Shown here: positions 25,857 to 33,656 of the stretch, piece by piece
Layout: every line of letters starts with the position of its first letter
Position numbering within the stretch: position 1 is the first letter of the stretch
Assembly: GCF_002980525.1 (NCBI RefSeq)
Contig: NZ_PVBQ01000018.1
Location: forward strand, 1 to 64,000
DNA from: Sphingobacterium haloxyli
GTDB lineage: Bacteria > Bacteroidota > Bacteroidia > Sphingobacteriales > Sphingobacteriaceae
DNA length: 64,000 bases
Reading direction: 5' to 3'
Notes under the pieces: generated by a model
Database searches by the model: none
The model's input: the letters and a program-made list of their open reading frames with translations, nothing else
Told to the model about the DNA's origin: nothing
Made by a program: the position numbers and the translations under genes

Positions 25857-25890
25857 TTTGTACATTTTTTCTATACGTTCAGTAGTTTTA
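25857..25890 (+). promoter_or_regulatory. Candidate promoter of the small XRE gene
   Basis: TTTG (25857-25860), 22 nt, then TAGTTTTA (25883-25890, one mismatch to TAnnTTTG). A CTATAC half-site at 25871-25876 lies in the spacer, so the regulator could control its own gene as well. Confidence 0.4.
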
Positions 25891-25912
25891 GGCAAACCAT
25901 TTGATAGATATC

Positions 25913-26137
25913 ATGACAGCGTTAGGAGAATTTTTAGCAAAGCGATCCGTAAATAAATCGATGGTAGCCAGGCGGACAGGGCTGAGTAAAGCCCGTATAA
26001 ATGAACTTTCATTAAATACCTCGTCACATTTAAGGGCAGAAGAATTATATCTTATTGCAAAAGCAATTGACGCGGAACCTTGTGAGGTTCTCAATAAGTT
26101 ATATGGTCACCTACAACTTGTCAGCGAAGAAGAATAA
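25913..26137 (+). CDS. Small XRE-family helix-turn-helix regulator
   Basis: A 74-residue protein that is almost only an XRE HTH: LGEFLAKRSVNKSMVARRTG, LSKARINELS, then EELYLIAKAIDAEPCEVLNKLYG. The ATG at 25913 is used; an in-frame TTG at 25901 would add four residues. It is divergent from the HEPN gene, with a GTATAG/CTATAC palindrome between them, and convergent with recG five bases later. The layout is that of an autoregulated regulator or antitoxin paired with an effector. Confidence 0.85.
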   Translation: MTALGEFLAKRSVNKSMVARRTGLSKARINELSLNTSSHLRAEELYLIAKAIDAEPCEVLNKLYGHLQLVSEEE

Positions 26138-26141
26138 TGTA

Positions 26142-28247
26142 TCAAGAAATCTTATCCCACGAAATGCCGGGCGATCGCTGATTAATATAATGTGTCAGTA
26201 GCATGTTTTTTTCAGCGGACAGAGAGGGATCTTCCTTGAAGATCTCGATAACACTATTACGCGCCTCCATGAGAATAGCCTGATCGGATGCAAGATTCGC
26301 AATTTTCATTTCAAGCACTCCGGACTGCTGCGTGCCGGAGATATCACCGGGTCCACGGAGCTGTAAGTCGACCTCTGCTATTTCAAAACCGTCTGAAGTG
26401 CGTACCATCGTCTCTAACCTCGTCTTCCCTTCTTTGCTCAGCTTATGCGTTGTCAACAAGATACAGAACGATTGCTCGGCACCCCGACCTACACGTCCGC
26501 GAAGCTGATGCAGCTGCGATAATCCGAAACGTTCTGCGTTTTCAATGATCATCACGGAGGCATTAGGCACGTTGACACCGACCTCAATAACAGTCGTAGC
26601 AACCATAATTTGTGTTTCACCTTTTACAAAACGCTGCATTTCAAAATCCTTGTCCTTGACGGGCATCTTACCATGCACAATGCTGATTTTGTACTGTGGC
26701 AAGGGAAACTCGCGCTGCAGGTTCTCCAAACCTGCTTCGAGATATAGCAGATCCATCTTTTCACTTTCCTTGATTAACGGATACACCACATAAATCTGTC
26801 GGCCTTTGGCAATTTCGTCGCGCATAAAGCCGAAGACCCGTAAGCGTTGATTCTCGTAAAAATGTACGGTTTTTATAGGTTTACGACCCGCGGGAAGCTC
26901 GTCGATAACAGAGATATCAAGATCGCCATACATGGTCATGGCCAGCGTTCGGGGGATAGGCGTTGCGGTCATAACCAACATGTGCGGCGGTATAACATTC
27001 TTACGCCATAACTTTGCCCGTTGTTCTACGCCGAAGCGGTGTTGTTCGTCGATGACCACAAAACCGATGTTCTTAAACTTCACCTTATCTTCAATGAGCG
27101 CGTGTGTTCCGATGAGGATGTCCAACGTTCCGTCTTCCAATTGTTGATGTATCAATCGTCTCTCCCGGATTGGCGTTGAGCCCGTTAACAGCTTAACCGT
27201 ACAAAGCTCGTCACCGAGCAATGCATGGATTCCAGCGAAATGCTGTTGTGCGAGAATCTCGGTCGGTGCCATCATACAAGCCTGATAGCCGTTGTCGATG
27301 GCTATTAGCATGGACATTAATGCCACCACCGTTTTACCTGACCCTACATCTCCCTGTACAAGCCGGTTCATTTGTGCGCCCGTGTTTGTGTCTTGCCGAA
27401 TTTCCTTAATGACCCGTTTTTGGGCACTGGTTAGCGGAAAAGGGAGCCGTTCATTAAAAAAAATATTGAACTTATCGCCCACCTTGTCAAACCGATGGCC
27501 TTTATATTTCTGCGTATTTAACTGCTTGTTGCGTAATAACCGGAGTTGAATAAAAAACAATTCTTCAAATTTCAGTCGTCGGATGGCAGCGTTTAAATCT
27601 GGTGTGTTTTGCGGAAAATGAATGGATAGCATCGCCTTGGCATAATCCACTAATTGATGCTTTTCCAGCAAATAAGAAGGAAGCGGTTCTTGCAATGTGC
27701 TGAAAACCGTCTCTAAAGCTGCTTGTTGCAATCGCTGTATGCCTCTGGTATCAAGATTAAATTTTTTGAGTTTTTCGGTGGACGAATATACCGGCTGCAT
27801 GGTTAGGTTACCAATTTTCTTTTCCTGTGCATTAAACAATTCCATCTCCGGATGTGTGATGGAAATCTGCCCGTTAAATTCGGAGGGTTTGCCATAAATG
27901 ATGTAGGCCGATCCTACTTTCAAGCTTTTTTTAAGCCAAGTGATGCTTTGAAACCACACGAGTTCGATGCTTCCGGTCTCGTCTCGGAACTGGCCGACCA
28001 GCCTTCTCGCTCTTTTTTCTCCAACCTCCTGCATCGAGATAAGACGTCCCAAAACCTGTGCACCGATCATATCGGGGTGCAATTGGCGGATCTTGTGAAA
28101 TTGCGTGCGGTCGATATACCGAAAGGGGTAATAGGATAGTAAATCACCAATAGTAAAAATCTGTAGCTCTTTTTTGAGCACATCCGCCTTTTGCGGACCT
28201 ACACCTTTTAGGTATTCTATCGGGGTTATTGCAGATAAATTAGCCAT
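26142..28247 (-). CDS. recG: ATP-dependent DNA helicase RecG
   Basis: RecG remodels stalled replication forks and Holliday junctions. The 701-residue protein has an OB-fold wedge domain in the first 180 residues and superfamily 2 helicase motifs: I GDVGSGKT, Ia MAPTEILAQQH, II DEQHRFGVEQR, III MTATPIPRTLAM, V TTVIEVGVNVPNA and VI QLHQLRGRVGRG. The TRG-type C-terminus is present. The length is typical. It is convergent with the small XRE gene, so the accessory island abuts this core gene. Confidence 0.97.
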   Translation of the reverse strand: MANLSAITPIEYLKGVGPQKADVLKKELQIFTIGDLLSYYPFRYIDRTQFHKIRQLHPDMIGAQVLGRLISMQEVGEKRARRLVGQFRDETGSIELVWFQSITWLKKSLKVGSAYIIYGKPSEFNGQISITHPEMELFNAQEKKIGNLTMQPVYSSTEKLKKFNLDTRGIQRLQQAALETVFSTLQEPLPSYLLEKHQLVDYAKAMLSIHFPQNTPDLNAAIRRLKFEELFFIQLRLLRNKQLNTQKYKGHRFDKVGDKFNIFFNERLPFPLTSAQKRVIKEIRQDTNTGAQMNRLVQGDVGSGKTVVALMSMLIAIDNGYQACMMAPTEILAQQHFAGIHALLGDELCTVKLLTGSTPIRERRLIHQQLEDGTLDILIGTHALIEDKVKFKNIGFVVIDEQHRFGVEQRAKLWRKNVIPPHMLVMTATPIPRTLAMTMYGDLDISVIDELPAGRKPIKTVHFYENQRLRVFGFMRDEIAKGRQIYVVYPLIKESEKMDLLYLEAGLENLQREFPLPQYKISIVHGKMPVKDKDFEMQRFVKGETQIMVATTVIEVGVNVPNASVMIIENAERFGLSQLHQLRGRVGRGAEQSFCILLTTHKLSKEGKTRLETMVRTSDGFEIAEVDLQLRGPGDISGTQQSGVLEMKIANLASDQAILMEARNSVIEIFKEDPSLSAEKNMLLTHYINQRSPGISWDKIS

Positions 28248-28278
28248 TCCTAAGAACGGCTAATTTACGAAATATTAT

Positions 28279-28692
28279 TTATTCAGTTACCACTGATGGG
28301 GTCGTCTCCATATGGAAAAACTCGGGCTTACCGTCTACACAGCGGACGCCTGTGGGAGATGTCACATACATACAGTCGGAAATAGCACTATATTTCTTAT
28401 TGTATTCAGCTTCCAGTTGCGTATATTCTTTAATTAGATCAAGCAGTTCGCCTGATTCGTCAGCGGCCTCCGGATAAGGGACATATTCCTGTGGTCCGCC
28501 ACAAGCTTTGCTCCCCAGTGCCTGTGGACGCCAATCTTCCGCATTTTCACAAGGTACCGCATTTATCAGGTCTAATATTTCCTGTCGCATTTCGGCCAGT
28601 CTTTCTCGGTCAGCGTCCTGATTGCTGGTTTCAGACTTTTCGCAAGCTATTACAATCCCGAGCGTCATCAATATCATTAAAAATCTTTTCAT
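28279..28692 (-). CDS. Hypothetical lipoprotein
   Basis: A 137-residue protein from the ATG at 28692. The lipoprotein signal MKRFLMILMTLGIVIAC has its cysteine at residue 17. The mature part is acidic and contains four further cysteines in two pairs (PCENAED/SKACGG and SDCMYV/VRCVDG), likely disulfides. No family is recognised. It lies 31 nt upstream of nothing on its strand except recG, whose start it does not overlap, so shared transcription into recG is possible. Confidence 0.75.
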   Translation of the reverse strand: MKRFLMILMTLGIVIACEKSETSNQDADRERLAEMRQEILDLINAVPCENAEDWRPQALGSKACGGPQEYVPYPEAADESGELLDLIKEYTQLEAEYNKKYSAISDCMYVTSPTGVRCVDGKPEFFHMETTPSVVTE

Positions 28693-28723
28693 AGCATGAA
28701 ACATATTTAGTTTATCACATTAT

Positions 28724-28762
28724 AAAAAAGAACGTACATTTTATAGAATATGCTACGTTCTT
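28724..28762 (-). terminator. Rho-independent terminator after the RidA-EamA operon
   Basis: AAGAACGT (28728-28735) pairs with ACGTTCTT (28755-28762). On the minus strand the hairpin is followed by a T run (complement of 28724-28729). It lies downstream of the EamA gene stop. Confidence 0.75.
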
Positions 28763-28824
28763 GTTCTCTTGATTAAAAGATAAAAACAATTTTTATACCA
28801 TAGCGGATTGTTGTAGTAGCAGTT

Positions 28825-29745
28825 TTACCGCACTTTCGTTATAAACTTATTTAATGTACCCCAATTAAAAAGAACAATGGCAAATAGAATGAAGATATAG
28901 GCTAGGTATTTATGTGGTGCGACTGTCTCTTGGAAATAGGTAACTGCTAAAGTGAATGCAATTAATGGATTCACATAGAGGAGAACCCCTGTAGTAGAGG
29001 ACGATATGCGTGTTAGCGCATACATGCTGAAAAATAATGGGATAATAGTGAAAACAACGGCTATTGTCAGTATGCTGAACCAAAAAAAAGGATCTTTAGG
29101 AAAAGTATGTTGATTCATAAAAAGCTTCGGAATAACGAATATAGAACAGAGGGTTAGTTGAACGGCTAACATATTCAGCTTGTCGAACCCCTGCGACGCG
29201 CGTTGAACAATTAAATACAGGGCGTATAACGAAGCAATACTCATCGACCAAAGTACATCGATAAACGAACCGGTCGCTAGCGTAACTGCACTAATCAACG
29301 CTATACCAAGAGCGATCCTTTTTAACGAGCTTAGCTGTTCTTTTAGGATAAAGAAAGCAGCAATGGCGGTAATAAGCGGGCAGACGAGATAGGCAAATGC
29401 CGCAGATTGTACACTGATATGGTTGACGGCATATATGTACGTGAACCAGTTGCCAAAAATCAATGCCGAAGCCAATATACTGAGTCCAATCGTTTGGTTC
29501 TGCCGCCGGCGCGGCAATTTTTTAAAGACTACCGTGTCTCGTCTTAAAAACTTCCTTCGGAAGAGAAAGATAAATAACCATAATATGATGAGCGCAACCA
29601 GAATACGATAATATAAAATATCTTCCGCGGAATATTCCTTTACCCATCGTACCGAAATGGCCATGAACCCCCATATTAAAGGAGCGAAAAAAGCCGCAAG
29701 AAAATATTTCTTACGACTTTCCGTCTTCTCTGATTGTTGTTCCAC
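28825..29745 (-). CDS. EamA family (DMT superfamily) transporter
   Basis: A 306-residue protein with ten hydrophobic segments in two EamA repeats, the usual plan of drug/metabolite transporters. The segment PLIWGFMAISVRWVKEYSAE near the N-terminus and the P-L-I-T-A-I-A-A-F-F helix resemble RarD-like members. The substrate is unknown. It starts 3 nt after the ridA stop, so the two are one operon, with the small 44-residue membrane protein at the head. Confidence 0.87.
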   Translation of the reverse strand: MEQQSEKTESRKKYFLAAFFAPLIWGFMAISVRWVKEYSAEDILYYRILVALIILWLFIFLFRRKFLRRDTVVFKKLPRRRQNQTIGLSILASALIFGNWFTYIYAVNHISVQSAAFAYLVCPLITAIAAFFILKEQLSSLKRIALGIALISAVTLATGSFIDVLWSMSIASLYALYLIVQRASQGFDKLNMLAVQLTLCSIFVIPKLFMNQHTFPKDPFFWFSILTIAVVFTIIPLFFSMYALTRISSSTTGVLLYVNPLIAFTLAVTYFQETVAPHKYLAYIFILFAIVLFNWGTLNKFITKVR

Positions 29746-29748
29746 GTG

Positions 29749-30135
29749 CTAAGCTTTCCAGGCAATAACGGATATTTCTACGTTAACGTTTTTAGGAAGT
29801 GTCTTAACTGCTACAGTTTCCCGTGCAGGCTGACTTTCCGTAAAATATTGTGCATATACCTCGTTGATGGTAGCGAAATCATCCATACTAGAAATGAAGA
29901 TGCTAGCTTTTACGACATCGTTTAGTGTATACCCAGCATGCGTCAAGATCGCTTGCACGTTTTTCAGCACCTGATGGGTCTCATCGGCTACACCACTATC
30001 GATTAATTCCATCGTTTCGGGAATCAGCGGGATTTGTCCGGAAACGTATAATGTATTGCCGGCTTGAATCGCTTGGTTGTAAGGGCCGATTGCTGCAGGA
30101 GCATTCTCCGTATTAAGTATCTGTTTTTGTGACAT
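29749..30135 (-). CDS. ridA: RidA family reactive-intermediate deaminase
   Basis: RidA hydrolyses enamine/imine intermediates formed by PLP enzymes. The 128-residue protein shows the family pattern GPYNQAIQAGNTLYVSGQIP near residue 17, the conserved arginine in QPARETVAVKTLP near residue 105 and the C-terminal NVEISVIA. It forms a trimer in known homologues. It lies 6 nt after the stop of the small membrane protein and 3 nt before the transporter gene. Confidence 0.94.
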   Translation of the reverse strand: MSQKQILNTENAPAAIGPYNQAIQAGNTLYVSGQIPLIPETMELIDSGVADETHQVLKNVQAILTHAGYTLNDVVKASIFISSMDDFATINEVYAQYFTESQPARETVAVKTLPKNVNVEISVIAWKA

Positions 30136-30141
30136 GGTACG

Positions 30142-30276
30142 TTATTTTGAAAAAAATATTTTATAGATAATGGCCAAGATAAAAACCGAAATAGCAATGA
30201 TATTCATGATGCGCATAGCTTTCCTGTTAAATCGGGAGGATTTAGAAAGCTGCGGTTTTGTTTCTTTTAGCTGCAT
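30142..30276 (-). CDS. Small single-helix membrane protein (44 residues)
   Basis: The frame begins MQLKETKPQLSKSSRFNRKA and ends in one hydrophobic helix (INIIAISVFILAIIYKIFF-like) with a final SK. The basic N-terminus and C-terminal helix predict a tail-anchored inner-membrane protein. It has a well-formed promoter just upstream (30284-30315) and is 6 nt from ridA, which supports a real gene. The function is unknown. Confidence 0.7.
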   Translation of the reverse strand: MQLKETKPQLSKSSRFNRKAMRIMNIIAISVFILAIIYKIFFSK

Positions 30277-30283
30277 AACAGGG

Positions 30284-30315
30284 CTAATTTACAATGGAAA
30301 ATCTAGAAAATCAAA
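30284..30315 (-). promoter_or_regulatory. Promoter of the small-protein/ridA/EamA operon
   Basis: On the minus strand TTTG (30315-30312), 20 nt, then TAAATTAG (30291-30284), a TAnnTTAG variant of the -7 box. The predicted leader is only about 4 nt before the ATG at 30276. Confidence 0.55.
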
Positions 30316-30341
30316 AGTGGGCGTATTAATCCATTTTAAAC

Positions 30342-30372
30342 TTTGTGTAAGTTTACATCTTCGATACCTTAG
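30342..30372 (+). promoter_or_regulatory. nagA promoter
   Basis: TTTG (30342-30345), 19 nt, then TACCTTAG (30365-30372, one mismatch to TAnnTTTG). The predicted leader is about 13 nt to the ATG at 30389, which supports that start over the upstream in-frame ATG at 30170. Confidence 0.6.
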
Positions 30373-30388
30373 CATCAAAGATATTCAA

Positions 30389-31507
30389 ATGGAAAAAAAA
30401 GAAATTGCATTGGTGAACGGGCATATTTTCAACGGAGAGCATGATTTTTCGAATCATGCCCTGGTTATGCGAGGAGCTGAAATCGTCGGAATATGTCCGA
30501 TATCCACCGTGCCAGTAGAAGCAGAGCGAATCGACGTACAAGGCGCAAACATCTGTCCAGGTCTTGTTGACTTACAGATATATGGTGCCGGGGATGATCT
30601 TTTTTCAGCCGAATTGACAACAGAAAGTATCGCTCGGATTGAACGCCGACTCCTTGCGCAGGGATGTACTTCTTTTGTGTTGGCATTAGCGACGAATACC
30701 ATGGAGGTATTTAAAGACGCGATACGCGTATTTAATAGTTATCAACCTCTATCTGCTTTAGGGTTGCATCTGGAAGGCCCATTTCTCAGTCCGCTAAAAA
30801 GAGGCGCGCATCCTGCGGAACTCATCGTATCGCCATCTGTCGAGATGATAGCGGATTTGCTGGAGGCTGATGGAGGAGCGGTCATCATGATGACGATTGC
30901 CCCGGAGCAATTTGATGCAGAAAGTATAGACTTGCTTCTTCAACGGTCGATACTGCTGAGTGCGGGACATAGTGCCGCCAGTTTTGAGCAGGGCATAAAA
31001 GGCTTTGATAACGGTATAAAAGCGGCAACCCATCTTTGGAATGCGATGTCGCCCTTCCATCATCGCGACATCGGTCTCCCCGGAGCTGTCTTTCGACGTC
31101 CCGAAGTTTTGGCGTCGATTATCGTAGATGGTGTACACGTGGATTTTCAAGCTGTTAAAATCGCGAAAGAATTGATGGGTAAACGCTTGTTTTTGATTAC
31201 AGATGCGGTAGCCGCCTGTAACAAGGGGATTTATCAGCACGTCCTCGACGGTAATCATTATACCTTGCCGGACGGGACACTTAGCGGGTCTGCCCTTTCC
31301 CTACTCGGTGCCATACGTAATTGTGTACAGCATGTCGGCATACCATTGGAAGAGGCCATTCGTATGGCAACCTGTTATCCGGCAAATTTAATTGGACGAT
31401 CCGATATAGGTAATCTTGATGCGGGATCATTAGCAAACGTTTTGGTGTTTGATACTGATTTTGATATTCATTCCGTGTATTGCAAAGGTGAAAAGGTTGT
31501 GGTTTAA
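30389..31507 (+). CDS. nagA: N-acetylglucosamine-6-phosphate deacetylase
   Basis: NagA converts GlcNAc-6-P to GlcN-6-P plus acetate. From the ATG at 30389 (MEKKEIALVNGHIFNG) the protein has 372 residues, normal for the family. Amidohydrolase features include CPGLVDLQIYGAGDD, LGLHLEGPFLSPLKRGAHP near residue 130, GHSAASFEQG, AATHLWNAMSPFHHR and LITDAVAACN. A start at 30170 would add 73 non-homologous residues overlapping the divergent small gene and promoter. NagA acts directly on the product of MurQ, which is encoded 20 kb downstream. Confidence 0.95.
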   Translation: MEKKEIALVNGHIFNGEHDFSNHALVMRGAEIVGICPISTVPVEAERIDVQGANICPGLVDLQIYGAGDDLFSAELTTESIARIERRLLAQGCTSFVLALATNTMEVFKDAIRVFNSYQPLSALGLHLEGPFLSPLKRGAHPAELIVSPSVEMIADLLEADGGAVIMMTIAPEQFDAESIDLLLQRSILLSAGHSAASFEQGIKGFDNGIKAATHLWNAMSPFHHRDIGLPGAVFRRPEVLASIIVDGVHVDFQAVKIAKELMGKRLFLITDAVAACNKGIYQHVLDGNHYTLPDGTLSGSALSLLGAIRNCVQHVGIPLEEAIRMATCYPANLIGRSDIGNLDAGSLANVLVFDTDFDIHSVYCKGEKVVV

Positions 31508-31530
31508 CATTTACATATATATAAAAACAT

Positions 31531-31538
31531 TAGTTTTG
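31531..31538 (+). promoter_or_regulatory. -7 box of the first family-10-like hydrolase gene
   Basis: TAGTTTTG is a perfect TAnnTTTG box, 6 nt before the ATG at 31545. The leader would be about 3 nt, almost leaderless. Confidence 0.5.
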
Positions 31539-31544
31539 TACCGT

Positions 31545-33215
31545 ATGAAATGGAGACCTATAAAAAATACAGCAATAGTCACGTTGATTTTGTCCACCGT
31601 ACTGTTTTCTTGTGCTTCCCGCAAGAACAAGGGCGCCACGAAGGAATTGAAGTCACCCGCGGTAGAAATCGTTGTCGCAGAGAGCGACGAGGCGAAGTCT
31701 GCGAAAAAAGAGGAAGCAGCTGCTGTCTTAGCAGAAGCAAAACCTGTTCCAGCACAAAAGCCTGTCATTGAAGAAAAAAAGCCTGTAGTAGAAGTTCCTT
31801 TGCGTGTCGATCTGCCAAACGTCGATCGGGAATTTAGAGGAGCTTGGATTGCGACAGTCGCCAATATAAATTGGCCAACAAAAGGAAATTACTCGACCGA
31901 AGCACAAAAACGCGAAGCCATACAGCTGTTGGATTTGTTAAAAGAGAACAATTTTAATGCGGTGATTTTTCAAGTGCGACCCTCTGCAGACGCACTGTAT
32001 GACAGCCGACATGAACCATGGTCTTACTTTCTGACAGGGGAGATTGGCAAACGTCCGAATCCCTATTATGATCCTCTAACTTTTTGGGTAGAGGAAGCAC
32101 ACAAACGTGGACTGGAACTTCACGTATGGCTAAACCCCTATCGTGCACATCACTCAACGGGTGGAACGGTAACTGGCGAATCGATGGTGCGCAAAGCGTC
32201 CGACATAGTCGTTCGTCTAAAAAATGGTATGTATTGGTTTGATCCGGCAAATCCGAAAACGCAAGACCATGCTGCCAACGTCGTGTTGGACATCGTAAAA
32301 CGCTATGATATCGACGGCGTACATTTTGATGATTATTTTTATCCGTATGCGAGCTATAATGGAGGAGCAGATTTCCCTGATGACACTTCGTGGAACACCT
32401 ATCGCAGGTCGGGAGGAACATTGTCGCGGGCGGATTGGCGCAGGGATAATGTGAATCGGTTTATAGAGCGTGTATACAAAGAAATAAAAGCTGAAAAGAA
32501 TTTCGTGAAGTTTGGCTTAAGTCCTTTCGGAATATGGAAGCCTGGCTATCCTGCGGGTGTAACAGGATCTTCCCAGTATGACGAACTGTATGCAGATGCC
32601 AAGCTGTGGTTGAATAAAGGATGGATCGATTATTTTGCACCACAATTATATTGGCCTATTGATCCTCCTCGACAGAGTTTTACGGCGCTTTTACGATGGT
32701 GGGAGTCGGAAAATACGCATAAGCGGCATCTTTGGCCGGGGTTGAATACTGTTGCCGTGAGGGCACCAAACCGAACACAAGAAATTGTTAAACAGATCGA
32801 AGAGACTCGGAAGCTGATCCCCAACAGCGTGGGCGCTATACATTGGAGTATTGCCGGATTGACGAATTCTCCTAGCATGGTGCAGGCGGTGAAATCCGGT
32901 CCATATAACAAACAAGCTCTAATTCCGCGATCGCCATGGCTCAGTGCCAATCCGTTGTTGACGCCAAGTTTATTGCTGACAGAAGAAGCTAGCAGTATAT
33001 TTGCTAAGTGGCTTCACAAACAGCCTAATGAAGTTTTCCAGTGGGTTGTCTATGCGCAATATGGAGATGTATGGGAATACGAGATATTGGACGGACAGCA
33101 AACGGAGAAAAGTTTTCCGAAGACTAAAAATGGAAAACTGTTGAAAACTGTGGCTGTAAAAGCTATTGATCGCTTGAGTAATGAAAGCGATTATATAGCT
33201 AAAAACGTCATATAA
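31545..33215 (+). CDS. Family 10-like glycosylhydrolase lipoprotein (GHL10/DUF187)
   Basis: The start at 31545 gives 556 residues with a lipoprotein signal (VTLILSTVLFSC). A Glu/Lys/Ala/Pro-rich linker leads into the GHL10 domain: EFRGAWIATVANINWP, FQVRPSADALYDS, HVWLNPYRAHH, the acidic DIDGVHFDDYFYPYASYNG and FGLSPFGIW. A C-terminal fibronectin-like part follows. GHL10 proteins are TIM-barrel hydrolases, several of them suspected to act on cell-wall glycans; the substrate here is inferred from the neighbouring NamZ and MurQ genes. A paralogue lies at 47251. Confidence 0.88.
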   Translation: MKWRPIKNTAIVTLILSTVLFSCASRKNKGATKELKSPAVEIVVAESDEAKSAKKEEAAAVLAEAKPVPAQKPVIEEKKPVVEVPLRVDLPNVDREFRGAWIATVANINWPTKGNYSTEAQKREAIQLLDLLKENNFNAVIFQVRPSADALYDSRHEPWSYFLTGEIGKRPNPYYDPLTFWVEEAHKRGLELHVWLNPYRAHHSTGGTVTGESMVRKASDIVVRLKNGMYWFDPANPKTQDHAANVVLDIVKRYDIDGVHFDDYFYPYASYNGGADFPDDTSWNTYRRSGGTLSRADWRRDNVNRFIERVYKEIKAEKNFVKFGLSPFGIWKPGYPAGVTGSSQYDELYADAKLWLNKGWIDYFAPQLYWPIDPPRQSFTALLRWWESENTHKRHLWPGLNTVAVRAPNRTQEIVKQIEETRKLIPNSVGAIHWSIAGLTNSPSMVQAVKSGPYNKQALIPRSPWLSANPLLTPSLLLTEEASSIFAKWLHKQPNEVFQWVVYAQYGDVWEYEILDGQQTEKSFPKTKNGKLLKTVAVKAIDRLSNESDYIAKNVI

Positions 33216-33246
33216 AAAAGAAGGTTTTTCTTATTCAATTTTTCGT

Positions 33247-33271
33247 CTTCTTTTTCCCCGTGAAAAAGAAG
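33247..33271. repeat. Inverted repeat, 10-bp arms
   Basis: CTTCTTTTTC and GAAAAAGAAG around a CCCGT loop; the first of the hairpin series downstream of the GHL10 gene. Confidence 0.6.
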
Positions 33272-33311
33272 CAAAACCGGAACGAAGTGGAGCTCACCGA
33301 AGGTAAACCTC

Positions 33312-33386
33312 GTCGCTTCAGATGTTTGAGATAGTGGATAGTACTAATGATGAATTTCTACATGTCTCAAACATCTGCGATGCGAC
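33312..33386. repeat. Inverted repeat, 13-bp perfect arms
   Basis: CAGATGTTTGAGA (33319-33331) and TCTCAAACATCTG (33365-33377), with GTCGC and GCGAC further out. The loop of 33 nt is long for a terminator. Confidence 0.65.
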
Positions 33387-33393
33387 AATGAAA

Positions 33394-33434
33394 GTTAAGG
33401 AGGGGACAATAGATCTGCATAGCCCCTCCTTAAC
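33394..33434. repeat. Inverted repeat, 12-bp perfect arms
   Basis: GTTAAGGAGGGG (33394-33405) and CCCCTCCTTAAC (33423-33434) with a 17-nt loop; a stable hairpin with no following T run. Confidence 0.7.
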
Positions 33435-33624
33435 CTAATAATCCCACATATAAAATTTTGAACTTGTAGAAGTTTTATAGATGCACAATCTCTCCATTCA
33501 AAATTTTAAAGTGGGGAGTTTTTTTGTTTCTTTTTTTGCGGAAAAAAAAGAAAGGCCAGTCGCGGCCTGAGCGACATGAAAAATGTATAATTTAAATGTT
33601 CTTTTAATTGTCACATTTCTTGTT

Positions 33625-33632
33625 TATGTTTG
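33625..33632 (+). promoter_or_regulatory. -7 box of the NamZ-like gene
   Basis: TATGTTTG matches TAnnTTTG and gives a leader of about 20 nt before the ATG at 33657. Confidence 0.5.
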
Positions 33633-33656
33633 TTATGAAAACAAAAACGCATAAAT

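Larger units (their letters stand above)
33216..33656. other. 441-nt intergenic region with four inverted repeats
   Basis: No gene is seen. The region holds: CTTCTTTTTC/GAAAAAGAAG (33247-33271); CAGATGTTTGAGA/TCTCAAACATCTG (33319-33377) with GTCGC/GCGAC outside it; GTTAAGGAGGGG/CCCCTCCTTAAC (33394-33434); AAAATTTTGAA/TTCAAAATTTT (33452-33507); and a T-run/A-run pair (33527-33553). A T-rich stretch after GGGGAG near 33516-33525 may terminate transcription. A -7 box for the next gene is at 33625-33632. Confidence 0.8.

Noticed and set aside
30170..30388. N-terminal extension of nagA by 73 residues
   Set aside because: The extension has no family match, overlaps the small divergent gene and both promoters, and a good promoter lies 13 nt before the ATG at 30389.
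31545..33215. GHL10 proteins as true GH10 xylanases
   Set aside because: The motifs are those of the GHL10/DUF187 group, not of GH10, and no other xylan gene is present.
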